Shown here: in pieces, positions 42,701 to 53,644 of the stretch
Layout: each line of letters starts with the position of its first letter
Position numbering within the stretch: position 1 is the first letter of the stretch
DNA from: Albula goreensis
Lineage: Eukaryota; Chordata; Actinopteri; Albuliformes; Albulidae
Length of the DNA: 64,000 nucleotides
Assembly (NCBI GenBank): GCA_022829145.1
Contig: CM040758.1
Location: 14,468,628 to 14,532,627 of the forward strand
Reading direction: 5' to 3'
Notes under the pieces: model-generated
What the model saw: the letters and a program-made list of their open reading frames with translations, nothing else
Database searches by the model: none
Told to the model about the DNA's origin: nothing
Program-made: the position numbers and the translations under genes

Positions 42701-43987
42701 TTTTTCTCATTCTCATTTTCTTTCCCCTCTTCTGCCTTTTCATCTTCTTTTTTGTTTTCCTCCTTTTCCTTCTCTTTCTTCTCCTTTTTCCTGAAAGAGA
42801 AGGCATTGTTTGACTCTTTTTGATACATTCTGGGGATTCTCACTGTAAAAGATTTTTTTGGTTTCTTACTCCTTTTTCTCTTTCTTCTCCTTCTTTTCTT
42901 TCTTCTCCTTTTTCTTTTTCTTCTTTTCATCTCTGGTAAAGAAAGATAAGAAGCATTTTCTTCATGTCTCATTGCAAACTGAAACAATCCCTTTCAGACT
43001 GAGGTTCTGAGACTTTAAATTACACAGCATTTGCATTTATACATTTATTGCTTATTTTGAGATATATTTATCAGAAAGACACAAATAAAGTCCTTCTGCC
43101 AGTGTTTTTCATTTGTAAAACCAAAACAGATTATTTTAACATCCCAACCCAACTTGCTTTGTAGCCAAAATCTACATAGTCTCAAATGGTTGTAATGCTA
43201 AAGGCTGTGATGGATAAACAGGTAGCACTCACTCCTCATTGTTGTTGCTGTTGTTGACATTGAAGAGACTCCCTGGATCACTTTGCAGCTGGTCTCTGAA
43301 GAGAGGAAACCAGGTTTTGATTTCTTTTCTTAATAGGGACATCAGATACTTGCTATGGTCACACTGTTCCACACCCCCGCCATACAGAGGAGCAAAGAAT
43401 CCTGACTTTAGCAAAATAAGTGTGCCATCTGTTAATTAGTGAGTCACACTTCACATGACAAAGTGCTGTGTGATTAGCACTCCATACAGATCCATAATTA
43501 ACAGTCAATCAACAACCAGCTTTAGCTACTTTAACTCTTGAGTTTAATGTAGCTACTTGTTTTGACCAGTCTGCTCTTCATAAGGGAATAGTTTCCAATG
43601 AAATGTCATTACTCCATCCTGAGTGCAGGCTATTACAGATAGAACAATCCTATTAGCCACTACAAAACCACTGGTTCAGGTCCCATGGAAGTGGAGTTAA
43701 CTTCCTTCTCCATCTTCCAAAGCAAACTGCAGACCCACCTTTACAAATCTTGGCCTCCCTGGCCTCAGTGATAATGATAGTAAGTAATTATTATTTTCTG
43801 CAGCATTTCTGCTCAAGCCGGCCTATTTGAATGCACTTGGTCTCCTTGGTTCTGTAAGCTGCGGGGCCATGACTCACTTTCTTTCCTTGTTGACCCTGCA
43901 TGTGTCCTCGTCCATGTCCTGGAGGACGATCCGTGGCGGTACCAGGTGGACTCGCTGTCTGGACTGCTGTGGGATCACAGTCGCCAT
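39779..43987 (-). CDS. cnga1: Rod cyclic nucleotide-gated channel alpha subunit (CNGA1)
   Basis: A cGMP-gated cation channel subunit of photoreceptor outer segments that carries the light-sensitive current. Coding exons are 43987-43878, 43295-43233, 42932-42870, 42790-42587, 42501-42397, 41906-41800 and 41481-39779. All have GT-AG borders and the phases join, giving 784 residues. ATG 43987 opens a frame with a [10 protein letters not shown] segment like the mammalian N-terminus. Next come [10 protein letters not shown], a Lys/Glu-rich linker (about 58-110, as in mammalian CNGA1), S1 from PVMYNW, and S2-S6. The pore is TTIGETPPP (pore Glu about 361), then the C-linker. The cyclic nucleotide-binding domain has FGEISIL, RRTANI (phosphate Arg about 557) and ILMKD (Asp about 602). 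A CLZ coiled coil at about 617-661 follows. Two oddities are a Pro/Phe-rich insert (111-134) and a Glu/Lys tail of about 120 residues, making it longer than the 690-residue bovine protein. Which teleost duplicate this is cannot be told. Confidence 0.95.
39789..40140. repeat. Polypurine/polypyrimidine tract with 27-bp repeats, inside cnga1 last exon
   Basis: The plus strand is nearly all C and T for about 350 bases. On the coding strand it encodes Glu/Lys/Arg-rich sequence with a nine-residue unit (EEEEEKKEG) repeated several times. The frame stays open to the stop at 39779, so it is a coding minisatellite. Its strand asymmetry could support triplex DNA and makes length polymorphism or assembly error likely. 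Confidence 0.9.
41909..41958. repeat. (TTTA)n tetranucleotide repeat forming a splice acceptor tract
   Basis: On the minus strand this run of TTTA units leads directly into TTTTTGCAG, the acceptor of the cnga1 exon starting at 41906. The usual polypyrimidine tract is thus supplied by a microsatellite. Confidence 0.85.
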
Positions 43988-44039
43988 GGCAGCGGGTCTG
44001 CCTGACGTTGCGGGCGTCAGAGAAGGTCAGTGCCGGAGG

Positions 44040-45319
44040 CTGCATCACAGGCAAAGAAGATCAGAGCTGACGCACACATAACATATCAACAATCACATGA
44101 TCACTGTTCTGGAGGATTCCGATGACGAGTAGGAAAATATTGTCTGGCCAAAAAGAAGCCACATTCTTGCTGAAAATGGACATGGACCAATAGCAGCATC
44201 TGAGGTGACTTACCACACATTTGATATACACATAATTACATTTGATCAGTTTATGTAACTGTATATTTGCCATTTTTAATGGCTATTCTTAAAGACAACA
44301 CATTATACTGCCACCCTAAAGGGATTAATCTGCAGTGAGAATGCGTTTTGTAATCACACGATCATTCAAGCATCCCCCAAACTGAATACCTGTGAACACT
44401 GAACTAGTGAAAATGCACTTCACCTTATTAAGTTTCTAATGTTTTATATGGTCATAAAATTATTCTTCTATTTATTCTCAGTCATGATGTAACAGGACAT
44501 TTTATCTTGTAGTTGAGCTGTATTTATATCGTTCTTGATCTACCTCATCATATCTATTGAATCTTTATTTTTAAACACTCCCTCTGAAATGAACACCACT
44601 GAATGTAGCTAACGATGGAGGGAACGCTGTATCATGGCTAACCTGGCCTGTAGCTGCACACAGATACATAGCTGCAGTGTCTGCCATGGTGACATGGCCT
44701 TTTTTGGCTCTCCTGAATCTAAAGTGGCACTACACAGATAGAAGAATGAACACACTCAAATAAGAGGAAGAGAAATGCATCAAAAAAATGAAAATTAAGG
44801 GTTAATTTGACCCCGAGGCTCAGATAGAGCTGATCTCAGAGTATTACAAATTACAAAAGGCTAAAGGTGTCAGTCAGTCCCTTCAAATGCTCCATCATAT
44901 AGAACATAAAAAAGAAGCTTATATAACAATAGTGGCCAATAAAATATTATATATGTGTGTGTGTGCGACATGCATCATAAGCCGTTTAGCATTTTCAGCT
45001 TTGAACAAACACTGGATCTGTCTTCTCTAGATCAGTAAAGAAATAGGTTTTATAGCTGTGACCACAGTTTTTGCAGTCTTCAAAGACTATGAACATGTCA
45101 CACTTTTGTTATTGGTGTGTTATTATTATTTAATATTACTTAATATGCAACACTGCAAACAATATAATCTTTTCTCTGGTCCAAATGCTTTCAATGATTG
45201 CATAGACAATTTGAATTTACAGTCTCAGGTAAGGTGCAGACAGTTCTTAATGATATAAGGAGTTTCAGATAAATAAATAAAACAAGTTCTGAACATACCC
45301 TTAACATAAGTGCACTCAC
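44040..45319 (-). other. Probable 5' UTR intron of cnga1
   Basis: The region lies between a good acceptor (TGTGATGCAG, with the exon beginning at 44039) and a donor at 45319. No coding signal is seen. Which exons are used in the 5' UTR is inferred from splice signals alone. Confidence 0.4.
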
Positions 45320-45400
45320 CCTGCTAGTCTGTCGCGTTAGCCCGTTCCCCTGTGACTGTGTGGATACTACATGCTGCCAGGAGCTCCCAGAGGGACAGGT
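45320..45400 (-). promoter_or_regulatory. Candidate non-coding first exon and promoter side of cnga1
   Basis: A strong donor (GCAGG followed by GTGAGTGC) ends a GC-richer stretch at 45320. It precedes the coding start by about 1.3 kb in the right orientation. Many CNG alpha genes begin with a non-coding exon. The start site is not defined and no TATA box is obvious. Confidence 0.35.
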
Positions 45401-47211
45401 AATGTAGCATCTGAGGTCATTCCATAATCACAGAACCCAACTTGAGCATATGGTCCGGTCAGAGGGGGTACGGCTGGTGCCCCGCGGGCATGCTGCTCCC
45501 TCAGGCGGGTTTTGGAGAGGCTCAGGCCGGTCTACTGGAGGAGTGCGCTGACCCAGTGGGGATTTGAGGATTGGGAAGGGATGAAAATTATCACCATTAT
45601 CCCCCGAGATGATGGGTGTGGGTGGTGGTGGTGGGGGGGGGATGTTCTTGAATATGTATGAGCTTCATTATTATGCAGAAGAAAATGAGAAAGAGGGATG
45701 TGTTGGATTTTGGAGTCGTAGAAAGGGACAGATGGGAGGCAAATCTGTAAATATGTATAAAGTGAAAGCATTCAACATTGGGCAACACTCTGTATCTAAC
45801 TGGATTACACACCAGCTTGTGTCATACTGGGCACACCCGTATGCAAACCATGTCCAGCAGACTGGGCAATTTCTCTTCATTACTCATGGGATCCCCAGGC
45901 CAACGGGTGACATCACAATTCATTTGCATGTCTCTTATCAGCAGACTGGCCAATGTGAAGTGGACATAAGATCGAAAAAGCTGCCAAAAATATTTCCAGA
46001 ACTGACACTTGAATTAAAAATTAGAAACCACACACATTTAACATTTTATATCTGCAATGTCTGTGGTAAATCAGTCCCCGTCAGAGAGGAAAATAGCTGT
46101 ATTATATGGATTTATTTATTTACTTATTTATTTATTCTATGGATCCTATTATTTTGGGACATTTGTAATATTTATCTGGTCTAAGCATGTTTAGCGATTA
46201 ATGTATGAGGCCTGACATGCCAATGTTTTAGCTAATAAAAATGGACTCATTTAGTCCATGCGCAGACAACTACATGGAGGTTGACCCGGACATGTGGCCA
46301 TATAAGAAGTTCAGTAATTCCTTGAGAATTGGTCCCCACTCTTCCTCTATGGTCTCCTGTCTGCTTCAGATAATCCCCTGGTGCATTGTGGGACTTTGGG
46401 CTCACCTGTGGGAAGGTTCACCTTGAGAGGTAGGGATTACCCCCTTCCCCCCCAATACACCAGCTTTCTTCTGTTCTGCCCTCTCAGCAATTCCCTTGGC
46501 CAGATCGCTCAATCCTATTAAATCAAGCTCACTACCTTAGCCCTTCCCACTTAAGGACAGCCCCTCCTCTCTGTGACTGACACTGAAAATTTTCTGCTCA
46601 AACTGAGGTGTGGACAAAGCAAATTACAGCCCCTGTACAGAAGTAACATTTTCTTGTATTATTATCAACTGCTGTAAGAGATTGTTCTGAGGAAACATTT
46701 AGAAAGCATCAAGGGCTACTTCAATAACACTTCCATTGAAAATCTTTATTTTTCTAAGCATTGTATCTCAGCATTCTCTGAACTAATTTTAATGAAACGT
46801 TTGGCCAGGCCAAGTTAAACAGTCTACTAGAGCCACCAGCTGGGATTTTCATTGTTAGCAAGAGGAGAATTAATTTTCCTTTTTTTTTTTAAATTTATAA
46901 CACACGCTGACTAAAAATGCAGGAAAATTGACCAGAATCAATGATCATCAATGACCAGATTACATTAGCTTGACTGGACATGGTGGATGCATTTTTTGTT
47001 AGCTTTTGTTAATTAGCTACCCGTCTAGGGTACATGTTGTTTGAACCTAAGTATGACATATTGCATATATAAATTAGATGCATATATGTGTGTGTATTTA
47101 ATTTATATGTTTATGATTCTTAATAACATGAAAAATAATTAAGATTAGATGGCAAATTGACAATTGCTTCAAAGTTGCATCAGATTTTTTGCAGTGTGTG
47201 TAAAACAAATG
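45401..47211. other. Intergenic region between cnga1 and SCPP-A
   Basis: It starts with a GC-rich patch (about 45430-45640, ending in a G-rich run) and continues AT-rich, with a TTTA/TTTATT repeat at 46111-46136. An open frame of 191 codons on the plus strand (45609-46184) starts in the G-run and shows no known domain or splice context. I treat it as non-coding. Confidence 0.5.
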
Positions 47212-47217
47212 TTTATT
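47212..47217 (-). terminator. Candidate polyadenylation signal of SCPP-A
   Basis: AATAAA on the minus strand, about 315 bases past the stop codon at 47531. Confidence 0.55.
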
Positions 47218-47530
47218 TCAAGAAAAAAAAACAGGACAAATGGGTATCATTTTCATACACCAAAGGGGAGCTGTCTGTATGGACACAGTTTTCCACAGAA
47301 TCAGGGCAGTAAAACAGACTGACATAAAAAAAAACATGGATCGCAAGGACAACTGTCCATGTTTCATCATATCAATTTGGACACACTTTTGGATTTTTGT
47401 TCACGTATAAAATCAAACCATGATATCACACTATACTCTGCCCACCCCTTGGGCGGGGGCTTCTCCTTGTGAGTAGGGGTTAAGGGTCTTCATGGTGCAG
47501 GTAGGAGGGCACCCTGGTAGCTGCAGCTGC

Positions 47531-49688
47531 TCACTGGATTGGCTGTGGGGGAGCAGCTTCTGCATCAGTGAGGGGAGTGACAGCCATGTTGTCCTTGACA
47601 GACAAGTCAGGACTGTCCACACTCAGAGAGAGGTCTGCAGGGGCAGGATCTGCAGGAAGCTCAGCAACAGCTACCACGGCAACAGCAATGACCTCAGCAG
47701 CATCGGGGGAAGGGTTGACTGCAGTGTCCATGACGACAGTGTCCACGGTGGCAGCCGGTGGAGCTACATCAGTGGGGATGCCCATGGCTACTGTCTCTGG
47801 GCCCTGTGTTCCAGGCAGGGCTGGCTCTGCCTCAGCCACCCCAGCCTCCGGACCCCCTGCCTCGGCTCCCTCCGCCTCGGCTCCCTCCGCCTCGGCTGCT
47901 TCCGCCTCCTCAGAGTTGGGTGATTGGGCAGGCATGGTCCCCACGCCGTCCTGGGGCTGAAATATACAGGAGACAAGTACACCTGAGATTTAAGAGCAAA
48001 CTCACTTAAAATCCTTGCTGTCAGCACTGGTTATCCCAGTTAAAAGTGAGAAAAATGCTGTTCAGTGTGTATGATATAGAATCATTACCACGACTTCTTC
48101 TTCTGACTCCTCACCCTTAAGCATCTGATTGAGAAAAATGACAGAGATTGAAAATCACCACTATATAAGATAACTGAGTAAGTGATTCTGTGATGGTTCA
48201 TTATTTTTTCACTTTTCCATGGACACTGCAACTCACCCCGGCCATTCCAGGAAAGAAGATGCCCTGTTTTCAAAAGAACGCAGCATTGTGTTACATACAG
48301 ATACATTTGCACATGACTGCTTTGTACATAACAAAAACACTCTAGTTTCATATGTGTTATATGCAATATATATCAATTTGTGACTGCATGTGTGTGTGTG
48401 CATGTGCTGAAGGTGTATCTGTATGTGGGCTTGTGTGTGTAAGTCAGACCTGATTACAGCTGTTTGTGTTCCAGTACCAACCTGTGCTGGAAGCTGTGGC
48501 TGTGCGGCTGCTTGGTTCACCTGTGTAAGAACAGTAACTGACTAAACCAGTAAAACTATCCAATTCAAAATGCAATTAAATATCAGGACATTCAGGTCCT
48601 ACAGAGATGAAACTGTTCCAGCACATCATTAATTGGATTGTGCAAATGTTCTCCTTTCATTATATTCATTTTCTAACAGAGCTAAAACATTTCAACAAGA
48701 GACTTAACCGCTCTGGTTCTGAGGGTACACACTCTGCACACTGCACACTGTCTGAATGTTTGAAATGATGTCTACGTAGATAGAGCTTAATGGTTCATAT
48801 TGATCCATGATGTAATAACACAACTTCAGCATGAATTCCCACATTTGTGTGTTAAGTAACCAGTGCATTGCAGCCTGTGGTGGATATTGGCTAAATAAGA
48901 AAGGGCAACCAGACACAGGGTGCACAGTACAGAGGGCGTTTAGTGTGTGGGGTGTGCTTTACCCCAGGGGCGGCTGGCTGTGCCTCTGCTGGGTTGGACT
49001 GCTGGGATTAAAACAGATGAAGTATTGATCAGTTCAGTGGTCATACAAATATCAAGTATGTCTCAACATGAGGACAGAGTTCATAGTCATACGAGTGGTT
49101 TTCACAGACCTGGTGCTGAAGAGTGCTGTACAACCGATACATCTGCATGAGTTCCTGTGGAGGACACATTCTTTATTCACTTATTCTGCACGACAGAATC
49201 ATCACTCTTGTGCAAATATTCAAGCCCCTGCTTATATGATCATCATCTTACCTCATTACTTTCACTATCTCCCACCTGTAAAATATGAACATGGAGCTGT
49301 CATGTCCCTGAATTCAGCAGTGAGTAAAGAAAAGTAACAGTGATAAAGCCAGTGATGGACTGCCATCATTTCCTGGCCAGCATTCATAAAACCCTAATAT
49401 TTCACATTATTAGTAACCTCACTCACATCTTGCTTAAATTACTCATGCAAGACTCCATTGTAACTGTTCCTTTCAGCTTTCCAATTCATATAGTGGAGAT
49501 GCTGAAATATATTCCCAGGGAAACTGAATGAACACAATGTAATACTGTATAAAATGAATATCTAAGTAAAAAAATAAGTGTCTCTCTTACTAATAATATT
49601 TTGCAGGGGTGCATAAAATTATGAGGGCACTTACCGGGAAAGCAAGTGATACACACAGCAGACTACTGAAAAGCAGCACTGTCTTCAT
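47531..49688 (-). CDS. SCPP-A: secretory calcium-binding phosphoprotein, Ala/Glu/Pro-rich
   Basis: A predicted secreted matrix protein of mineralising tissue. Eight coding exons on the minus strand: 49688-49635, 49275-49252, 49154-49110, 49001-48963, 48520-48482, 48263-48237, 48124-48089 and 47956-47531. All introns are phase 0 and total length is 229 residues. Exon 1 is a signal peptide (MKTVLLFSSLLCVSLAFP). The next exon, VGDSESNE, has a Ser-X-Glu site for the kinase FAM20C, as expected for the second coding exon of SCPP genes. Then come ELMQMYRLYSTLQHQ, two short P/Q/A-rich exons, GIFFPGMAG, and MLKGEESEEEVV with another Ser-X-Glu. The 141-residue last exon has an acidic AE/EG repeat and ends PPQPIQ. 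It is GC-rich, unlike its surroundings. Family assignment rests on gene architecture and composition. I cannot name the orthologue (SCPP5, ambn, amtn and others are possible). One donor (GTCTGT at 49109) is weak. Confidence 0.8.
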
Positions 49689-49963
49689 CTTGGATTTTGG
49701 TTATGAGAGGGAAATTTCACAGTACAGTCAGTTTAAGGATGGCAAAGTATTTCCAATAAAATAAACATTAACTTATGAATAATTATTTTTTTAATTTACT
49801 TTCCTTCTCTAAACTTTTTTAAGACTAATGGAGGTGTTTTAGGCAATTGTCTTCAACAATGATTACAATTTTAGAAAGCGCAAATGAAAACACCATATTA
49901 AACATGTGCATATGCATGTGAGCTACAAGAATACACAATCTCACAAAGTAAATTGATACTTAC

Positions 49964-50076
49964 CTTGTCGGGTAATGTTCTAGAGATCTCAATAGCAAGA
50001 CGAACTGCAGTGTTCAGAATTAAAAGTCTTGGTGCTTCTCAATCATTCTCACAGCTAGGATGAACAGAATATAAAT
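49964..50076 (-). promoter_or_regulatory. Promoter and non-coding exon 1 of SCPP-A
   Basis: A TATA-like TTTATATT lies at about 50069-50076, roughly 30 bases ahead of a stretch that ends in a strong donor (CGACAAG followed by GTAAGT at 49963). The signal-peptide exon follows about 275 bases on. An untranslated exon 1 is the rule for SCPP genes. Confidence 0.55.
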
Positions 50077-52391
50077 GTTTTTTTCTCTCAAAGACAGCCA
50101 ATCACACTTGAGCACATTATATATTTCTCCGCATTTAATTTAATTGTTACCTAAAATCCCCCTTCAAACTTCAAGCTGGGATTATCTGTTAATTACTCCA
50201 TTACATTTAATTACATGGTGGGGGACTCTTCGTTTGCAATTCTTGGAAACCCACCGATACCTAAAACTTAAAAGACTGAAGTTCATAAGGTGTTAATCCA
50301 CTCCTTTTAATTAAGTGAAACCTATATGTGTATATTTGATTAACTTGAAAGCGCCTTTAATCCACATTTGTGAGACTGAGAGCCAAGCTGCCTGCATAAA
50401 ACGAAGTACATAATTAACGTTTCAGTTAAATCATATCTTCTTCTGAGGACATTAACTATGTGGGGGAGGGGAAAGAAGGAATGCTCACAGACTGATAAGT
50501 CTGGAGATACAAGCCATAAATTCCACCTGTAGATTGTTTTTTCAAGCAAAAGTGACATATTTAAAACTTTTTTTTCCTATTTAAAGCTTGGGGAGTTATG
50601 GTTGAATAGGACAATGGATTCAGTCACATGTGCAGGCTTATCTTGATCAGATAAGCCTTAAATTATATGGTAGCGTCCAAAATTGGGTGTTGTGGAAACA
50701 TTCTTATCTCTACAACAGGGAGAAAGTCAGCAGACAGGTAAATATCTTGCCATTCTGAATCTAGCCACCCAGCCTGCAAAGAGGTCATGGAGCTGTGATC
50801 TGCTTTGGAAATGTAAAGTTAGCACAATGACACTGAGCGGTGTTTTAATCTTGAAACTCCATGAGCGTTGCCTTCAGACCTTCTTAAGCCTCTCTGTTTT
50901 GGGTGGAATGTTCAGCACTTTACTGTGAATTGATATCCTCAGGAGTCTGATATTCAGATATTAAGATGGAGCCCAGAAATGAACTTCTTGTTGATATTGC
51001 AATAACATAGGAAATCTAAAGGCGCTATATACATCCACATACTTTCCTCAGCCAAATGTAACATTTGGCTAAAAGTTTATAAATGTGTGTACTATGACTT
51101 CACCTAAATTCAGTTCATTTTAATGACTTTAATCTTTAATTTCCATCATTCTGTTGAAAATACAAGCTGTCTTTAAATTCACTGCATGTACAGTAGGGCC
51201 CAAATGTCTGAGACCACTTCCCCATTCATCGTATTTCAATATGTCAATATGGCAGGAGATAAAATGAACATTGAGAAAGAGGTTTATAATTGAAAACAAA
51301 TCAAAATGCTTCAATAAAAAGCAGATAAAATTCTAAAATGACACGATTCAACCTTATCTTTCCTCGTCTCAGGTCACCAAATCCACCAGCCTTTGATTTC
51401 TTTTCTGTTTGGAGCATATAAATACGAGCAAAGCTTCCCTCAGTCAACAAACTGTCTACAGCGTTATGGTCCGATCACCCTGCTGCTGTGATACTGCAAA
51501 AGGTGGGTCACCATGCAGTCCCTGAATTTCCATCTCCTTCTGCATGACATTAACATTATACAATTCACTGTAACTCTGTTGTACTCTTTATTGTTTTTGC
51601 TCTTTCCTTCTGTATCAGTCCATCTTAGGTATACACATATGAATGGTACTGTCTCTAAAAGGGTCATGTACACTGGTTAGCTGACTCATTTAGTGAGTAT
51701 GTCTTTTATGTGGCCCAGCATAGGATAATTTTCATACAAAAGAAACTTGACAATGGAAATGGAAAGAGAAACATTTACAAAGCAGTCATGTTTTATGTTT
51801 GGTGTATTTATTTTAATAAGGGTTGAGTTATTCTGTAAATATACCTGAATCATTGGATCGGAGTTAATGATATCAGCAAATATAACTAATCAAACTAATG
51901 TAGGAACTACTGTTAGAAAAATTATATATACATATACATAAAATACCTTTTGAACATTTCTATATTCATTTATTCATTGAACATTTATACATTTATATAT
52001 TCACCGAATGCAAATATTTGAATACAAAGAAACATTATTGTAAAACGACTCTCAGGTTTTTGACTCTTTATGCTTGGAGGTTTAATCTCCTGTATTAAGT
52101 CGTCTTTCTTGTTCACAATGGCAGAGTACCAAATGCACTGGGATCATTACAGTTAGGGCACAGCTTGCTGTGGGAGTGTGGAGTCAAAAAGGCTTTTTCT
52201 CTGCTGCTGCTGTGGCCCTCTCAGGCTGAACCTGTAGCCCCTGCTGCAGCAGCAGCAGCAGTGAGAGGAGTAAGTAATACTCTATCATACTCCCACCCCC
52301 TCTGACATTACTGTGAGAGTTACCCAGCAATAATCACAATAATGACTTCGCAATCAACATTATGCAAACACTTAGAAGCTTAAGGCACTCA

Positions 52392-52478
<87 letters not shown>

Positions 52479-52708
52479 CGCGCACTTGCAACACCTTTTT
52501 CATCTTGTTTTGACTGAGCGAGGCAATTAAATTTGGCTGGTGCAAAATGAAAGGATGAGGAGAATGAAAGCTACACAATTGTACTCCCTCTCTTCGTGTG
52601 ATTCTTCCAGCGGAAAATGATTGTTATAGAGAACATTTCTGATGTGGTAGATGCATGAATTCTTATAAACAAATAAGACAAGAAAATGAGAGGATATTTT
52701 GTCAAGCA
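50077..52708. other. Intergenic region between SCPP-A and SCPP-B
   Basis: No complete gene is supported. It contains a plus-strand TATA box (TATAAATA at about 51416-51423) followed by CTCAGTCAACAAAC. An exon-like block at 52211-52255 could encode AEPVAPAAAAAAVRG between an acceptor and GTAAGT. Compound CT/CA repeats lie at 52393-52478. A further SCPP gene or remnant is possible but no signal-peptide exon was found. Confidence 0.45.
52393..52478. repeat. (CT)n(CA)n compound microsatellite
   Basis: CT units from 52393 to about 52457 with one TT break, then CA units to 52478. Confidence 0.97.
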
Positions 52709-52714
52709 TTTATT
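52709..52714 (-). terminator. Candidate polyadenylation signal of SCPP-B
   Basis: AATAAA on the minus strand, about 930 bases past the stop. The 3' UTR appears spliced (donor at 53627, acceptor ending at 53508), so this is only one possible end. Confidence 0.3.
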
Positions 52715-53644
52715 TTTCTCTTTCTGTACAGGAGCCTTACAGGATTAATGAGCATGAATGGCCGTCACATTTAGGAGATTTCATAACTGCTTTTGTGCTG
52801 TTGCTTCAAGTACATTAGTCACATGCAGCAAAAAATACATTGTTTGATATTATTTACATTAAGAGTTATATTATGAGCAACCTTGTGTGCAGTATAGTAT
52901 ATATTTTGGTGTCCGCAATGTGTTTTTTGTCATCATTCAAAATTCTAAATATTAGTAATCATGGTTAATGTAGACCTAGCTTATAATGTTGGAAAGTACA
53001 GTTGGAACACATAACTTGGCACAACATCTTTTGCAGTCAAAATTTTGATTTAACATTGGTTACTTGTCCAGAAAGAGAATTAATGTATTATAAACCAGAA
53101 TGCCAATGATGACACTAAGACTTTGCTTTCAAATCCATATTTCAATACTGTTTCATTCGTAACATACAGCACATATTACACAGATGTAATGGAATTCCCA
53201 TGATCAAGTGAACACATACAATGTTCTTTCGAAGAATTGGGGTATTGTGCACAGAATGACATGTTCTGGATGCCTACAGAGCAACAGCTAATGTTAATGT
53301 AGAGTAGCCTGCATAAATAATGAGTGCTGATCGGAATCAGAGAAATTTTACAGCAATGTCATGAGCACTCTGAGGCTGATGTCTCTAAAGACACTACCTG
53401 CTACCAAGTATTTGCTCAGCATGTATTAAAACAACATAGCTAAAACAAAGTGGTGAAACGCTTTTACCATCCGTGATTCCAGTTTCATTCTCGGACCAAG
53501 GCAGACGCTGGAGAAAGAAAAAAAACAAGACTGACTTTAGAAAAAAATCCAGTGGGATCAGAAGGTAATTACAGAAAAATTTGGGCTAGCACTCATTATG
53601 TTTTGTAATAACACTATATTGACTCACGTTGTTGAAATTCTGCC

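Noticed and set aside
45609..46184. 191-codon plus-strand open frame upstream of cnga1
   Set aside because: It starts inside a G-rich run, has no recognised domain, and runs through a TTTA repeat at its end. Length alone does not support it.
47492..48009. Plus-strand open frames opposite SCPP-A
   Set aside because: They are antisense shadows of the GC-rich last exon of SCPP-A, which has splice context and a stop in the other strand.
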